Part shown: positions 35,197 through 43,301 of the stretch, piece after piece
How the letters are laid out: every line of letters starts with the position of its first letter
How positions within the stretch are numbered: the stretch's first letter is position 1
From: Pseudomonadota bacterium
Lineage (GTDB): Bacteria; Cyanobacteriota; Vampirovibrionia; Obscuribacterales; Obscuribacteraceae
DNA length: 64,000 nucleotides
Assembly (NCBI GenBank): GCA_021325555.1
Contig: JAJPGY010000012.1
Location: 158,956-222,955, forward strand
Reading direction: 5' to 3'
Notes under the pieces: model-generated
Seen by the model: the letters and a program-made list of their open reading frames with translations, nothing else
What the model was told of the DNA's origin: nothing
Databases searched by the model: none
Made by a program: the position numbers and the translations under genes

Positions 35197-36264
35197 TCAG
35201 GCGACGGTGATGTCCTTGCAGAGGTAGACGTCCTGAATGGCGTTGAGCAGCTGGACACCCTCCTTCATCGGCTTCTGGAAAGCCTTGCGTCCGGAGATGA
35301 GGCCCATGCCGCCGGCACGCTTGTTGATGACGGCGGTGGTCACAGCCTCGGCCAGATCGTTGTGACCGGAGGCCCCACCCGAGTTGATCAGCCCGGCGCG
35401 ACCCATGTAGCAGTTGGCCACCTGATAGCGGGTGAGGTCGATCGGGTGATCGGAGGTCAGCTCGGAATACACTCTGGGATCGGTCTTGCCGAACTTGAGC
35501 GCGTTGTAGCCGCCGTTATTCTCCGGCAGCTTCTGCTTGATGATGTCCGCCTCCAGGGTCACCCCCAGGTGGTTCGCCTGGCCGGTCAGATCGGCCGAGA
35601 CATGGTAGTCGATCTCGCCCTGCTTGAAGGCGGAGTTGCGCAGGTAGCACCAGAGGATTGTCGCCATGCCGAGCTCGTGGGCGGCATGGAAGGCGAGGGC
35701 GATCTCTTGAATCTGCCGCGAGGACTCCGGAGAGCCGAAGTAGATTGTCGCTCCCACCGCGGCGGCGCCCATCTCCCAGGCCTGCCGCACATTGCCGAAG
35801 AGGATCTGATCGAACTTGTTGGGGTAGCTCAGGAACTCGTTGTGGTTGACTTTGACGATGAAGGGGATCTTGTGCGCGTACTTCCTGGCCACCGATCCGA
35901 GGACGCCGAAGGTGGAGGCCACCGCGTTGCAACCGCCCTCGATGGCCAGCTTGACGATGTTCTCGCCGTCGAAATAAATCGGGTTTTTGGCGAAGGAGGC
36001 GCCCGCCGAATGCTCGATGCCCTGGTCGACCGGGAGGATGGAGAGGTATCCGGTCCCGGCCAGGCGGCCGGTGTTGAACAGCGCCTGCAGATTACGCAGC
36101 ACCTGCGGCGAGCGATCGCTGCCCGCCCAGATCCGATCCACGAAGTCAGGTCCCGGCAAGTGGAGCATTTCTTTCGGCACGGTCTTGCATTTGTGGTTCA
36201 GGAAATAATCGGTCTTGTTGCCAAGTGCCACTTCGATGGCCGAAAGTTCGGTCGCTACTGCCAT
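35197..36264 (-). CDS. fbaB: Fructose-bisphosphate aldolase, class I (FbaB/DhnA type)
   Basis: 355 aa. Schiff-base aldolase that cleaves fructose-1,6-bisphosphate to dihydroxyacetone phosphate and glyceraldehyde-3-phosphate. The Schiff-base Lys is in [10 protein letters not shown]; other family blocks are [14 protein letters not shown] near the N-terminus, [21 protein letters not shown] and [12 protein letters not shown] near the C-terminus. The ATG at 36264 follows GGGAGAGAAG. It lies downstream of the methylmalonyl-CoA epimerase on the same strand, 107 bases apart. This is the archaeal-type/DhnA class I family; length is normal. Confidence 0.94.
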   Translation of the reverse strand: MAVATELSAIEVALGNKTDYFLNHKCKTVPKEMLHLPGPDFVDRIWAGSDRSPQVLRNLQALFNTGRLAGTGYLSILPVDQGIEHSAGASFAKNPIYFDGENIVKLAIEGGCNAVASTFGVLGSVARKYAHKIPFIVKVNHNEFLSYPNKFDQILFGNVRQAWEMGAAAVGATIYFGSPESSRQIQEIALAFHAAHELGMATILWCYLRNSAFKQGEIDYHVSADLTGQANHLGVTLEADIIKQKLPENNGGYNALKFGKTDPRVYSELTSDHPIDLTRYQVANCYMGRAGLINSGGASGHNDLAEAVTTAVINKRAGGMGLISGRKAFQKPMKEGVQLLNAIQDVYLCKDITVA

Positions 36265-36371
36265 AATCTCTTCTCTCCCACCTCCGTACGGGTGCTTCGA
36301 TCCTCTAGGCTACCAGCACAGACCGCCCGACAGCCTAAAAGAACAGAAAACATGAATTATTGCTGCGAACT

Positions 36372-36812
36372 CTAACCGGACGTCTCCGGCTCCGGTTGTG
36401 ACAGCTCGAGGAGGACGCCCCCGGTGGCCCGCGGGTGGACGAAGGCGATCTCCGCCCCTCCGGCGCCGATCTTCGGCTGCCGATCGATGAGCTGGGCTCC
36501 CTTTTCCTGGAGACACGCCAGCTCTTTGCGAATATCCCTGACGCCGATGCAGATGTGGTGGATGCCCGGTCCCCGCTGGCTCAGGAATTTGCCGACCGGG
36601 CTGTCGGGCGACAGCGGCTCCAGCAACTCGATGTGCGTATTGCCGAGGTCGAGCTTGGCCACCCTCACGCCCTGCTCTTCCACCATCTCGATGTCAAGGC
36701 ATTTCAGCCCCAACTGCTCGCGGTAGAAAAGCAGCGACTCCTCCAGGTTGCGCACGGCGATCGCCACGTGATCGAGGCGAAGGCGGTTGTCATTATCCTG
36801 CTTGCCGGTCAT
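36372..36812 (-). CDS. mce: Methylmalonyl-CoA epimerase
   Basis: 146 aa in the vicinal-oxygen-chelate (glyoxalase) fold. It interconverts the R and S forms of methylmalonyl-CoA between propionyl-CoA carboxylase and methylmalonyl-CoA mutase. Diagnostic stretches are LDHVAIAVRNLEESLLFY (metal His), THIELLEPL, GIHHICIGVRDI (second His) and VLLELSQ (metal Glu). The mutase, which would also use B12 like the nearby class II reductase, is not in this window. It is preceded on the same strand by a secreted protein gene ending 45 bases upstream. Confidence 0.92.
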   Translation of the reverse strand: MTGKQDNDNRLRLDHVAIAVRNLEESLLFYREQLGLKCLDIEMVEEQGVRVAKLDLGNTHIELLEPLSPDSPVGKFLSQRGPGIHHICIGVRDIRKELACLQEKGAQLIDRQPKIGAGGAEIAFVHPRATGGVLLELSQPEPETSG

Positions 36813-36857
36813 CAGGCGATCTATACGGATGCTCGTGCTGTGCTGGCTCCGGCTACG

Positions 36858-37499
36858 CTAATCGCCGGGTCCGGGGCCGAAGCCGGAAGCCCTTTCGAGG
36901 AACTGGACCAGCGGGGTGCCGACGCGGAAGAACGTCTGGTCGTTGTATTCCCTCCAGGTGGACATCAGCCTGGTTTGTTTCTCGGGCAGGCTGACCGGAT
37001 CCTCGGGCACCCACATCTCGCCGCGCCACTGCGGGTTGTAATAAAAGCGGTTCAGCGCATCCGTCAGGTTGACGGTCTTGTCCAGCATCGTGAACATCGG
37101 CTGCCCGTCGCTGCGGATGTAGTAGTACTGGTTCTCGCCGGGCGGCGGCACGAAGTTGTCCTTGGCAGGGGCAGCCGCCGGCGGGTAGGCGGGCGTCTGG
37201 GACAGCTTGAGCGGCAGCAGGCGCGAAAGCGCGCGGTGCTTCGCAGGGGCCGCGGCCGGCGCCTGCGTCGGCACCTGCACCGGGGCCTGATCGCCGTCGA
37301 AAAGCCGATCCGGGATATCCTTGTCGCCGGCGGCTTGCGCCAGCGGCACCGCCAGCCCGCCGACCAGGAACAAAGCCACTCCCAGGCGGCGGAACGCTGC
37401 GGGTCTTTTGCGGGCGGACAGGTCTCGGGATTGCCAGGGTTGAGGAGCTAGATGCACTGTGGCCCTCGATTCTAGACTAAACACTCGCTCATCAGCCAC
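36858..37499 (-). CDS. Secreted hypothetical protein, about 213 aa
   Basis: A basic N-region is followed by a signal-peptide hydrophobic core (about residues 38-54: LGVALFLVGGLAVPLAQA, with AQAAG as cleavage site). Then come a Pro/Ala-rich linker with two PAAAPAK motifs and a C-terminal soluble domain with many aromatic residues (ENQYYYIRSDGQPMF, DALNRFYYNPQW, FFRVGTPLVQFL). The start is uncertain: the ATG at 37499 has no binding site, and a GTG about 15 codons later has GAGGG upstream. Probably periplasmic or surface-attached; no family recognised. Confidence 0.65.
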   Translation of the reverse strand: MADERVFSLESRATVHLAPQPWQSRDLSARKRPAAFRRLGVALFLVGGLAVPLAQAAGDKDIPDRLFDGDQAPVQVPTQAPAAAPAKHRALSRLLPLKLSQTPAYPPAAAPAKDNFVPPPGENQYYYIRSDGQPMFTMLDKTVNLTDALNRFYYNPQWRGEMWVPEDPVSLPEKQTRLMSTWREYNDQTFFRVGTPLVQFLERASGFGPGPGD

Positions 37500-37503
37500 G
37501 ATA

Positions 37504-37523
37504 AAAAAGCCGCTGTGGCTTTT
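37504..37523. terminator. Bidirectional-looking hairpin
   Basis: AAAAGCC (37505-37511) and GGCTTTT (37517-37523) flank a 5-base loop; A- and T-runs on the two sides allow a terminator in either direction. It sits immediately upstream of the secreted-protein gene. Confidence 0.55.
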
Positions 37524-37734
37524 CCTCCCCCATCATACGACTGTTCGGCGATTTTGGCGCTAAGAATCTCCAGCATTAAATAAACCGCGTGTTCAAGGTT
37601 GCCAGAAGTAAAGTAAACTGCTCTGCTCAGGAAAGCCTGTTTAGCCGAATCCCTGCAGCATATCCGCGAGCTATGCGCTGAGCGTTCGGTGGCGAAAAGC
37701 CTGTCGCTACTTGTTTTCAATGGAGTAATCGAGC

Positions 37735-39576
37735 ATGAGTTGGCAACACCTTCGTGGTTACCTGGGGATCGCCGGAATGGCCGGTCTCTTGACGGCCCAG
37801 GCTGTGCTGGGTGCAGAGGGAGAGTCGATGCCAATCAAGAGGATTTGGGTGGACGGCTCCAAACAGGTCGTGGTGGAGTTCGGCAGCAAAGCCTTTCCGC
37901 AGGTCCCTCACGTTCTCGACCTGCCCGGACCCAACCACCGCGTCGTTTTCGACTTCACGGACGCCACCATCGATCAGGCGAGCCTGCCCTCGGCCGAGCA
38001 GATCGCCACGCAGATAGCCCGGTCGCTGCCGGTTGTTAAGTCGGTGCGTTACTCGGAGCTCGCCAACACGGCCACCCCCACCGCCCGCATCGTCCTCGAT
38101 CTTCCAGAGTCGGTGAAAGTGAAACCGCATGTGGTGAAGCTCGAGGAGGGACAGATCACCATCAACCTGGGCGGGGATGCCCTCGCCGGCGCGGCGACAG
38201 GAGCTGCCACCATTGCCGGTGCCGCACCCGCGGTAGCCCAGGCCGCCAGCGCGCAACCGGCAGCGCAGGCGCCTGCGGAAGGAGCAGCGTCGGGCGGCGC
38301 GGCAACGCAGTCGTGGGACTGGCTGACAAGCGGGCAGGGCAGTGGCGCAGCCGCATCGACCAGCCCCGTCGCCGGCGGTGAGGCTGCTCAGACCGCCTCC
38401 CAGCCGGCCGCCGAGCCGCAGCCGGCCCCGGCGGCACCCGAGGTTCAGCCGCATCCGCAAGCCGCGGAAGGCCCGGTCGCCGGGGCCCCGGCACAGGGCG
38501 CCACGGAGATGAGCCCGGCTGCCGCCGCAGCCGAGGCCGGCCAGACAGCGCCGCAGCCCGCCAGCCCGCAGAGCGATGCCACCGCGGCAGCCGGCTTGAA
38601 GCCACCAATTTCGGTCGACGGTACCGGGCCGGGCGCTGCCGCGCCGGAGACCAGCGCCGCAGCGGCTACGCCTGCCGAGCCGACCGCGCAGGCCTCACCC
38701 GCGACCCCGCAGGCCGAGCCGGTCGCGCAGGACTCGCCCGCCACCCCGCAGGCCGGGCCGACCGCGCAGGACTCACCCGCGACCCCGCAGGCCGAGCCGA
38801 CCGCACAGGCGGCCCCGGCGACGCCGCCCGCCGAGACGCCCGCGCCGGAAGCGGCTGCTGCGCAACCGGCCAGCGCCCCGGCAGCGCCGTCGGCAGCGGA
38901 GCAAGCCGGCGCCGCCGGCGCAGAGGCGCAGCCCGTCGCCGGCGACGCCGCTCAGACCCGGCCGGCAGCCGGCGAGAGCAAGAATGCCAATCTCGAGGCC
39001 GTCAAGCACTACAACAGCGCCGTACAGCTGCACCTGTCCGGCAAGCTGCCGGAGGCGATCGCAGAGTATCAGGCGGCGCTTCAGTCCAATCCCAATCTTT
39101 CGGAGGCGCACAGCAACCTCGGGCTTATCTACAACCAGCAGCACAACTACGCGGAGGCTCTCTCCGAATTTCGCAAGGCGCTGGCGATCAACCCCAAGGA
39201 CGCCATCACCTACAACGGCATAGGCGCGGCCCTGAGGGCGCAGAAGGACCTGCTCGGGGCGATCAAGAACTGGCAGACGGCCGTCTCCCTGGATCCGCAC
39301 CTGGCGACCGCCCACTACAATCTGGGCACCGCTTACGAGATTCAGAAGGAGTACGACAGGGCTCTCGAGTCCTACCGCCAGGCCGTGAAGAACGACTACC
39401 GGCTGGGTGAAGCGTATTACCGCATGGGGCTGATCATGGAGCGCAAGCACCGGCCCGAGGAAGCCGCGGAGCAGTTCAGCCAGGCCCTCAGGGTCTCCGG
39501 CAGCTCGGAGTACAGCGAGGACGCGCGCCAGCGCCTGGCGTTCTTGAACCAGCAGACCAGGAAGCCCAAGAAATAA
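37735..39576 (+). CDS. Exported AMIN-domain and TPR protein
   Basis: 613 aa. A signal peptide (about residues 1-26, ending LTAQAVLGAEG) leads to an AMIN domain (about 30-140; MPIKRIWVDGSKQVVVEF, VVFDFTDATIDQ, TARIVLDLP), which binds peptidoglycan or cell-wall partners in PilQ and AmiC. A long Ala/Pro/Gln-rich linker (about 145-415) includes three 13-residue repeats. Five to six TPR units follow (about 418-606; LEAVKHYNSAVQLHLSGKL, AHSNLGLIYNQQHNYAEALS, AHYNLGTAYEIQKEYDRALE). It probably sits in the periplasm as a protein-assembly scaffold. GGAG precedes the ATG; a strong terminator follows. Confidence 0.88.
   Translation: MSWQHLRGYLGIAGMAGLLTAQAVLGAEGESMPIKRIWVDGSKQVVVEFGSKAFPQVPHVLDLPGPNHRVVFDFTDATIDQASLPSAEQIATQIARSLPVVKSVRYSELANTATPTARIVLDLPESVKVKPHVVKLEEGQITINLGGDALAGAATGAATIAGAAPAVAQAASAQPAAQAPAEGAASGGAATQSWDWLTSGQGSGAAASTSPVAGGEAAQTASQPAAEPQPAPAAPEVQPHPQAAEGPVAGAPAQGATEMSPAAAAAEAGQTAPQPASPQSDATAAAGLKPPISVDGTGPGAAAPETSAAAATPAEPTAQASPATPQAEPVAQDSPATPQAGPTAQDSPATPQAEPTAQAAPATPPAETPAPEAAAAQPASAPAAPSAAEQAGAAGAEAQPVAGDAAQTRPAAGESKNANLEAVKHYNSAVQLHLSGKLPEAIAEYQAALQSNPNLSEAHSNLGLIYNQQHNYAEALSEFRKALAINPKDAITYNGIGAALRAQKDLLGAIKNWQTAVSLDPHLATAHYNLGTAYEIQKEYDRALESYRQAVKNDYRLGEAYYRMGLIMERKHRPEEAAEQFSQALRVSGSSEYSEDARQRLAFLNQQTRKPKK
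38692..38808 (+). repeat. Three tandem 39-bp repeats in the AMIN-TPR linker
   Basis: Units at 38692-38730, 38731-38769 and 38770-38808 encode SPATPQAEPVAQ-type 13-mers with one or two substitutions each. Copy number may vary between strains. Confidence 0.85.
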
Positions 39577-39599
39577 GAGCTCGGGGCTCGATGATCAAG

Positions 39600-39628
39600 G
39601 GGAGCACCATTCGGTGCTCCCTTTTTTT
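39600..39628 (+). terminator. Rho-independent terminator
   Basis: GGAGCACC-ATTC-GGTGCTCC followed by C and seven T; ends the AMIN-TPR gene 23 bases after its stop. Confidence 0.92.
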
Positions 39629-39675
39629 ATGCGCACCGGCTCCCCGGAACCGTTCTCCCGATTTTGGTGCCGTCG

Positions 39676-40152
39676 CTAATCGCCCCGGTCGGAGAGCTTT
39701 TCCACGAGCGAGCTGGTGCTGTGATCGGGCACCAGCGGCAGCAGCTCGACCCGTCCGCCCCAGCTCTCCACCACGGGGGTCTCAGCGAGCGCCTCGCGCT
39801 TGTAGTCGGCCCCTTTCGCGTGAACATCCGGCTTCACCAGCTTCAGAAATTCCACCGGGGTATCCTCCGGAAAGATGGTCACAAAATCGACGCACCGCAA
39901 GTTGCAGAGGATCTCTGCCCGCTCGCCCTCGGGCGTGATCGGCCGCGAAGGCCCTTTCAGCTTGCGCACGGACAGGTCGCTGTTGAGCCCGATGATAAGC
40001 ACGTCTCCCAGCCTGCTGGCGGCATTGAGGCTACGTACGTGCCCGACGTGCAGCAGGTCGAAGCAACCATTGGTGGTGACTATTTTCTTCCCCTCGGCTC
40101 TGAGCCTGGCAGCCAGATCCGCCAGCTCAGCCCGAGAAACAACCGATCCCAT
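39676..40152 (-). CDS. Heptose-1-phosphate adenylyltransferase (HldE C-terminal type)
   Basis: 158 aa of the nucleotidyltransferase (cytidylyltransferase-like) fold. The N-terminal NTP-binding segment is IVTTNGCFDLLHVGHVRSL with HxGH; a second is GLNSDLSVRKLKGPSRPI, and STSSLVEKL closes the fold. It corresponds to the RfaE2/HldE-C enzyme that makes ADP-heptose from D-glycero-beta-D-manno-heptose 1-phosphate for LPS inner core or S-layer glycans. The kinase half is not fused. Start at 40152 is in the tandem-repeat promoter region. Confidence 0.9.
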   Translation of the reverse strand: MGSVVSRAELADLAARLRAEGKKIVTTNGCFDLLHVGHVRSLNAASRLGDVLIIGLNSDLSVRKLKGPSRPITPEGERAEILCNLRCVDFVTIFPEDTPVEFLKLVKPDVHAKGADYKREALAETPVVESWGGRVELLPLVPDHSTSSLVEKLSDRGD

Positions 40153-40188
40153 TTACTGCATAAACTCTTGCTAGAAGGCGCTGCACAA

Positions 40189-40220
40189 TTGTACTAGGTG
40201 TTACTTGTACTAAGTGTTAC
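40189..40220. repeat. Two tandem 16-bp direct repeats
   Basis: TTGTACTAGGTGTTAC (40189-40204) and TTGTACTAAGTGTTAC (40205-40220) differ at one base and abut, 37 bases upstream of the HldE-C start (on the minus strand). Spacing of 16 bp is about one and a half helical turns. Candidate regulator site or short repeat expansion. Confidence 0.7.
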
Positions 40221-40231
40221 TGCCAAGAGGC

Positions 40232-40251
40232 GGGCGGGGCATGCCCCGCCC
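40232..40251. repeat. GC-rich palindrome, family member
   Basis: GGGCGGGGCA and its reverse complement form a perfect 20-bp palindrome. It resembles the 3373 element with a GGGGC core instead of GGGGCGAGGC. Confidence 0.6.
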
Positions 40252-40473
40252 CCACCGGAATCGGTGCGAGCTGCGCTATGTGACTTGCTCCTGCAAGCTG
40301 CTCCTTGACAAGCGCACCCGCCGGGCGCGCCAGCCGCCGGAATTGGCGCAAAGCACGATCAATATTGGGGTATGAGCGCTTGGAAACCCCGGCTGCGCGG
40401 AGCCCGCTGCCGTTCGGGTTCCGGTCGCTGAAGGAACTTTTCAAGGTACTCTTATTGCCTTGGAGGATCACTT

Positions 40474-40493
40474 GACAGTAGTTTCTTACTGTC
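40474..40493. promoter_or_regulatory. Operator-like inverted repeat overlapping a TTGACA
   Basis: GACAGTA (40474-40480), 6-base spacer, TACTGTC (40487-40493). The left arm overlaps TTGACA (40472-40477), so a repressor bound here could block a promoter reading toward the M48 protease gene; the -10 box is not clear. Confidence 0.45.
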
Positions 40494-40767
40494 CAATTGT
40501 CCGCTTTCCTTGAGCAAGATCTAAACCCACAACCCCTAAAAGCCAGACTCGTTCTGATTGCAAGGCCCTTCACTTCGAAAATTCTCGAAGGAGGGTTTTT
40601 GTATCCGAACAACTGGCACCGTGGGCAGTGGCACTTGCTCGAGAGTATCGACCGGCCCGGACGCTTTGTGTACGGCGCCAGCCGTCTTCCCTCAGCCAAA
40701 CGGCTGCAGGCAATCCATCAACCAACTTTTGCAAGGCCCGGCCTTGCTTCCTGGAAGGAGACTGACC

Positions 40768-41796
40768 ATGGCACACCATCGTGTCATCGGTCCGGATGAC
40801 CCCAAGTACCCGGCTATCCGCCGGCGTCTCATCTGGACCTGGCTCAAGACAATCCTCGGGTATCTGATGATGGGTGGTCTCATCGTCGGTGCCCTCAAGC
40901 TCTTCAACCTGCACATCGGCGTGATCTACGGCTTCGGGCTCATCTGGGTCCTCCTGCCGGTCGTCATGTGGTGGTACTGCGCGAAGATCGCGCTGTACAT
41001 GGCCAAGGCGAAGCCGGCCGACCCCGGCATCCCGGAGCACGCACGCCTGATCAAGCTGGTGCATGAGGTCTGGCTCGAGACCGGGCTCAAGTACGAGCCG
41101 CCGGTCTACGTTGCCGACGACCCCTCACCCAACGCTTTCTGCACCGGCCCCATCCCGAGCCGGTGCGTCGTCGCCGCCACCAGGGGCCTTTTCCTGATCG
41201 GCGCGACGGACAACGAGATAAAGGCAGTGTTCGCCCACGAGTTCGGTCACGACAAGCACATGGACGTGGCCATCAACTCGCTCATCGGCGTGCTCTCGAA
41301 TATTTTCTTCCTGATCGTCAACGCCGGGGTGGACGCCTGGCTGAAGACGATCAGGCTCTTCGCCCCCAGGTCGAAGAAGGAGCGCGCGCTGCCGGGCATC
41401 CTGGGCGGCGTGGTGTTCTATGCGGTCTTCTGGCTGGTCGGCCAGCTGACCAGGCTGATCCAGCTTTTCGTGGTCCGCTCCCGCGAGTCGGCGGCTGACG
41501 CCGAAGGCGCGCTCTTCACCGGGCGTCCCTGCGACCTCGTCAACGCCCTGGAGAAGCTCGTCAAGTACGTGGAGACCCACCGCCCGACCGGCCACCGCGC
41601 CGAGATGTGGCGAGGGCTCCGCTGCCTGTCCACGATCGACCCGCTGTTCGACGCGGTCGACCCCGATCCCAAGCCGAAGGGCGTCTTCGGCTGGATCAAG
41701 TACTGGTGGAAGTACCTCCAGCTCACGCACCCGCCGGTTCCCGAGCGGGTGGCCGCGCTGGAGAAGATGAACGGCGGCACCTGCCCGCGCGACTGA
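40768..41796 (+). CDS. M48 (HtpX/CAAX-protease-like) membrane metalloprotease
   Basis: 342 aa from the ATG at 40768, with GGAAGGAG 7 bases upstream. A pair of membrane segments (about residues 31-52 and 53-77) precede the zinc motif HEFGH (about residues 155-159), with a third ligand Glu in RESAAD (about residue 239); another hydrophobic region lies at about 170-190 and 207-230. The C-terminal cytosolic tail ends with LTHPPVPERV, typical of HtpX-like proteins. It degrades misfolded membrane proteins. A terminator follows. Confidence 0.9.
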   Translation: MAHHRVIGPDDPKYPAIRRRLIWTWLKTILGYLMMGGLIVGALKLFNLHIGVIYGFGLIWVLLPVVMWWYCAKIALYMAKAKPADPGIPEHARLIKLVHEVWLETGLKYEPPVYVADDPSPNAFCTGPIPSRCVVAATRGLFLIGATDNEIKAVFAHEFGHDKHMDVAINSLIGVLSNIFFLIVNAGVDAWLKTIRLFAPRSKKERALPGILGGVVFYAVFWLVGQLTRLIQLFVVRSRESAADAEGALFTGRPCDLVNALEKLVKYVETHRPTGHRAEMWRGLRCLSTIDPLFDAVDPDPKPKGVFGWIKYWWKYLQLTHPPVPERVAALEKMNGGTCPRD

Positions 41797-41834
41797 CCGC
41801 CGATCGTAAGCGGCAATTGGACCTGCCTTCTGGC

Positions 41835-41884
41835 GCGGTGCAGGGCGGATCGGCTTGCTGCTGGCCTGCCCTGCATCGCCTTTT
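41835..41884 (+). terminator. Rho-independent terminator after the M48 gene
   Basis: GCGGTGCAGGGC (41835-41846) pairs with GCCCTGCATCGC (41868-41879), followed by C and TTTT. Confidence 0.8.
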
Positions 41885-41930
41885 GTCCGGCGCGGCGGAG
41901 GTTGGGTTGATCCCGCGCTTTCTAGCGTCC

Positions 41931-41968
41931 GGCCGGCCAGTCCCGACCGGTCTGGCCGGCCGTGTTTT
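41931..41968 (+). terminator. Second hairpin before the lipoprotein gene
   Basis: GGCCGGCCAG (41931-41940) pairs with CTGGCCGGCC (41952-41961), followed by GTGTTTT. It lies 27 bases before the next ATG, so it could also act as an attenuator. Confidence 0.65.
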
Positions 41969-41994
41969 CAGATGGCCTTTTGAGAAACTTGCAT

Positions 41995-43200
41995 ATGAGC
42001 AAGACCACAAAGCTTCTCCTGGTCCTGCCGCTGTGCCTGTTGGCGCTCTCGCTCAACGGCTGCAACCGGCAGAACGGCAACAACTCGATCCCTCCTGCCG
42101 TCACCCCTCCTGCCGTCCACATACGGGTCAAGCTGGGCAGGCCCGGCGATGACTGGGAGCTCAAGCGGGAGATTTATGTCCCGGACGGCGTGAGGCTCAG
42201 CGAGCGGCAGACGTTCTTCCGCAAGGACAGTCCGAAGTCGGTCGCCTACGAGCATTTTGCCGCCGACGGCAAGACGCTTACCGACAGGCGCACGGAGTTC
42301 CGTGACGGCCACATCCTCCTGGAGACCTTCTTCCGCAGCGGACCGGCGCAGGGCAACCTTGCCGAGTCGACGGAGACCTACCCGGGCGGCACGGTGACCA
42401 GGGTCCACATCCTCTACGACCTCACCGGCGCCGTAGCGGGCCGCGAGGAATATCGCGCCGACGGGACGCTCAAGACCGCAATGAAGCTTTTGCCCGACGG
42501 CAGCAGCGAAATCCGGAGCTTCTGGGCCGACGGCGTCCTCGTCTACAGCGTGGAGCTGGACCACCCGGACGGCAGCAAGGAGATCACCTCCTACCGCAAA
42601 GACGGCAAACGCCTGTTCTCCAGAGAGTTTGCTCATGCCGATCAGAGCAGGGAGGTCACCTACTACCGCACCGACGGCGCCACGGTCTGGGCTGAGCTCA
42701 GCTACCAGGACCAGAAGCTGCTCTCCATGCAGATCAACAAGCCGGACGGCACGCCCGACCAGAGGCGGACCTTCCGTGATGACGGCGGCTTCGATGTCGT
42801 CGTCTACCGCCTGGAGGGGGCGAGAGCTGTGCCCGCCTACCGGCAGATCTGGCAGGTGGACCGGAACGGCTTTTGGTGGAGCAAGCACTTTGTCGTGAGC
42901 ACGGTCGACGAGCTGCGCGCGGACGGCAAGACCCGCCTGCGCAGGCTTGTCTATCGGGAAGACGGCAAGACGTTGAAAGAGGCAGTCAGCTATAACGCCG
43001 ACGGCTCGAAAAAGTCGATTCGCTACTTCCGCGCCGCCGACGGAACGCTGGAGCGGGAGGAGTTTTTTGATGCTGCAGGCAAGGTGACAAGGACGGATCA
43101 GGTCGAGGCCGGCAAGGGGATTCACGAAACGGTGGACCCCGGGCTGGTCGCCCAACCTCCCTACGACGACCCGACCGACAGCCGCGTGCAGCGCGACTGA
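41995..43200 (+). CDS. Lipoprotein with MORN-like (YwqK-type) repeats
   Basis: 401 aa. A lipoprotein signal (KTTKLLLVLPLCLLALSLNGC, lipobox Cys near residue 23) is followed by a long beta-repeat region (about residues 45-390). Its units share a D-G-(S/T/K)-x-(K/E)-x-(aromatic)-(Y/F)-x-x-D/A-G pattern (for example HPDGSKEITSYRKDGKR, LPDGSSEIRSFWADG). That resembles MORN_2/YwqK antitoxin-component repeats. Probably anchored in the outer or inner membrane facing the periplasm. The ATG at 41995 has a weak site, but an upstream start lacks a signal peptide. No YwqJ-type toxin next to it. Confidence 0.8.
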   Translation: MSKTTKLLLVLPLCLLALSLNGCNRQNGNNSIPPAVTPPAVHIRVKLGRPGDDWELKREIYVPDGVRLSERQTFFRKDSPKSVAYEHFAADGKTLTDRRTEFRDGHILLETFFRSGPAQGNLAESTETYPGGTVTRVHILYDLTGAVAGREEYRADGTLKTAMKLLPDGSSEIRSFWADGVLVYSVELDHPDGSKEITSYRKDGKRLFSREFAHADQSREVTYYRTDGATVWAELSYQDQKLLSMQINKPDGTPDQRRTFRDDGGFDVVVYRLEGARAVPAYRQIWQVDRNGFWWSKHFVVSTVDELRADGKTRLRRLVYREDGKTLKEAVSYNADGSKKSIRYFRAADGTLEREEFFDAAGKVTRTDQVEAGKGIHETVDPGLVAQPPYDDPTDSRVQRD

Positions 43201-43250
43201 GCACCGAAAAGTGGTGCCGCCACCGGATTCGGTGACTGCGCCCGATAACC

Positions 43251-43283
43251 CGGGACGGACCTGCTGCATGCAGGACCGTCCCG
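43251..43283 (+). terminator. Hairpin between the lipoprotein and S53 genes
   Basis: CGGGACGGACCTGC pairs with GCAGGACCGTCCCG (14-bp arms, one A/A mismatch); no T-run. It lies 18 bases before the next ATG. Smaller hairpins at 43201-43217 and 43221-43234 precede it. More likely an mRNA-stabilising or translational element than a terminator. Confidence 0.55.
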
Positions 43284-43301
43284 CCCGAAGAGATAACTCT
43301 C

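Larger units (their letters stand above)
40153..40767. other. Regulatory stretch between divergent genes
   Basis: It lies between the HldE-C and M48 protease starts and contains a tandem 16-bp repeat, a palindrome and an operator-like inverted repeat (listed separately). Open frames here lack binding sites. Promoters for both genes must lie here. Confidence 0.45.
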
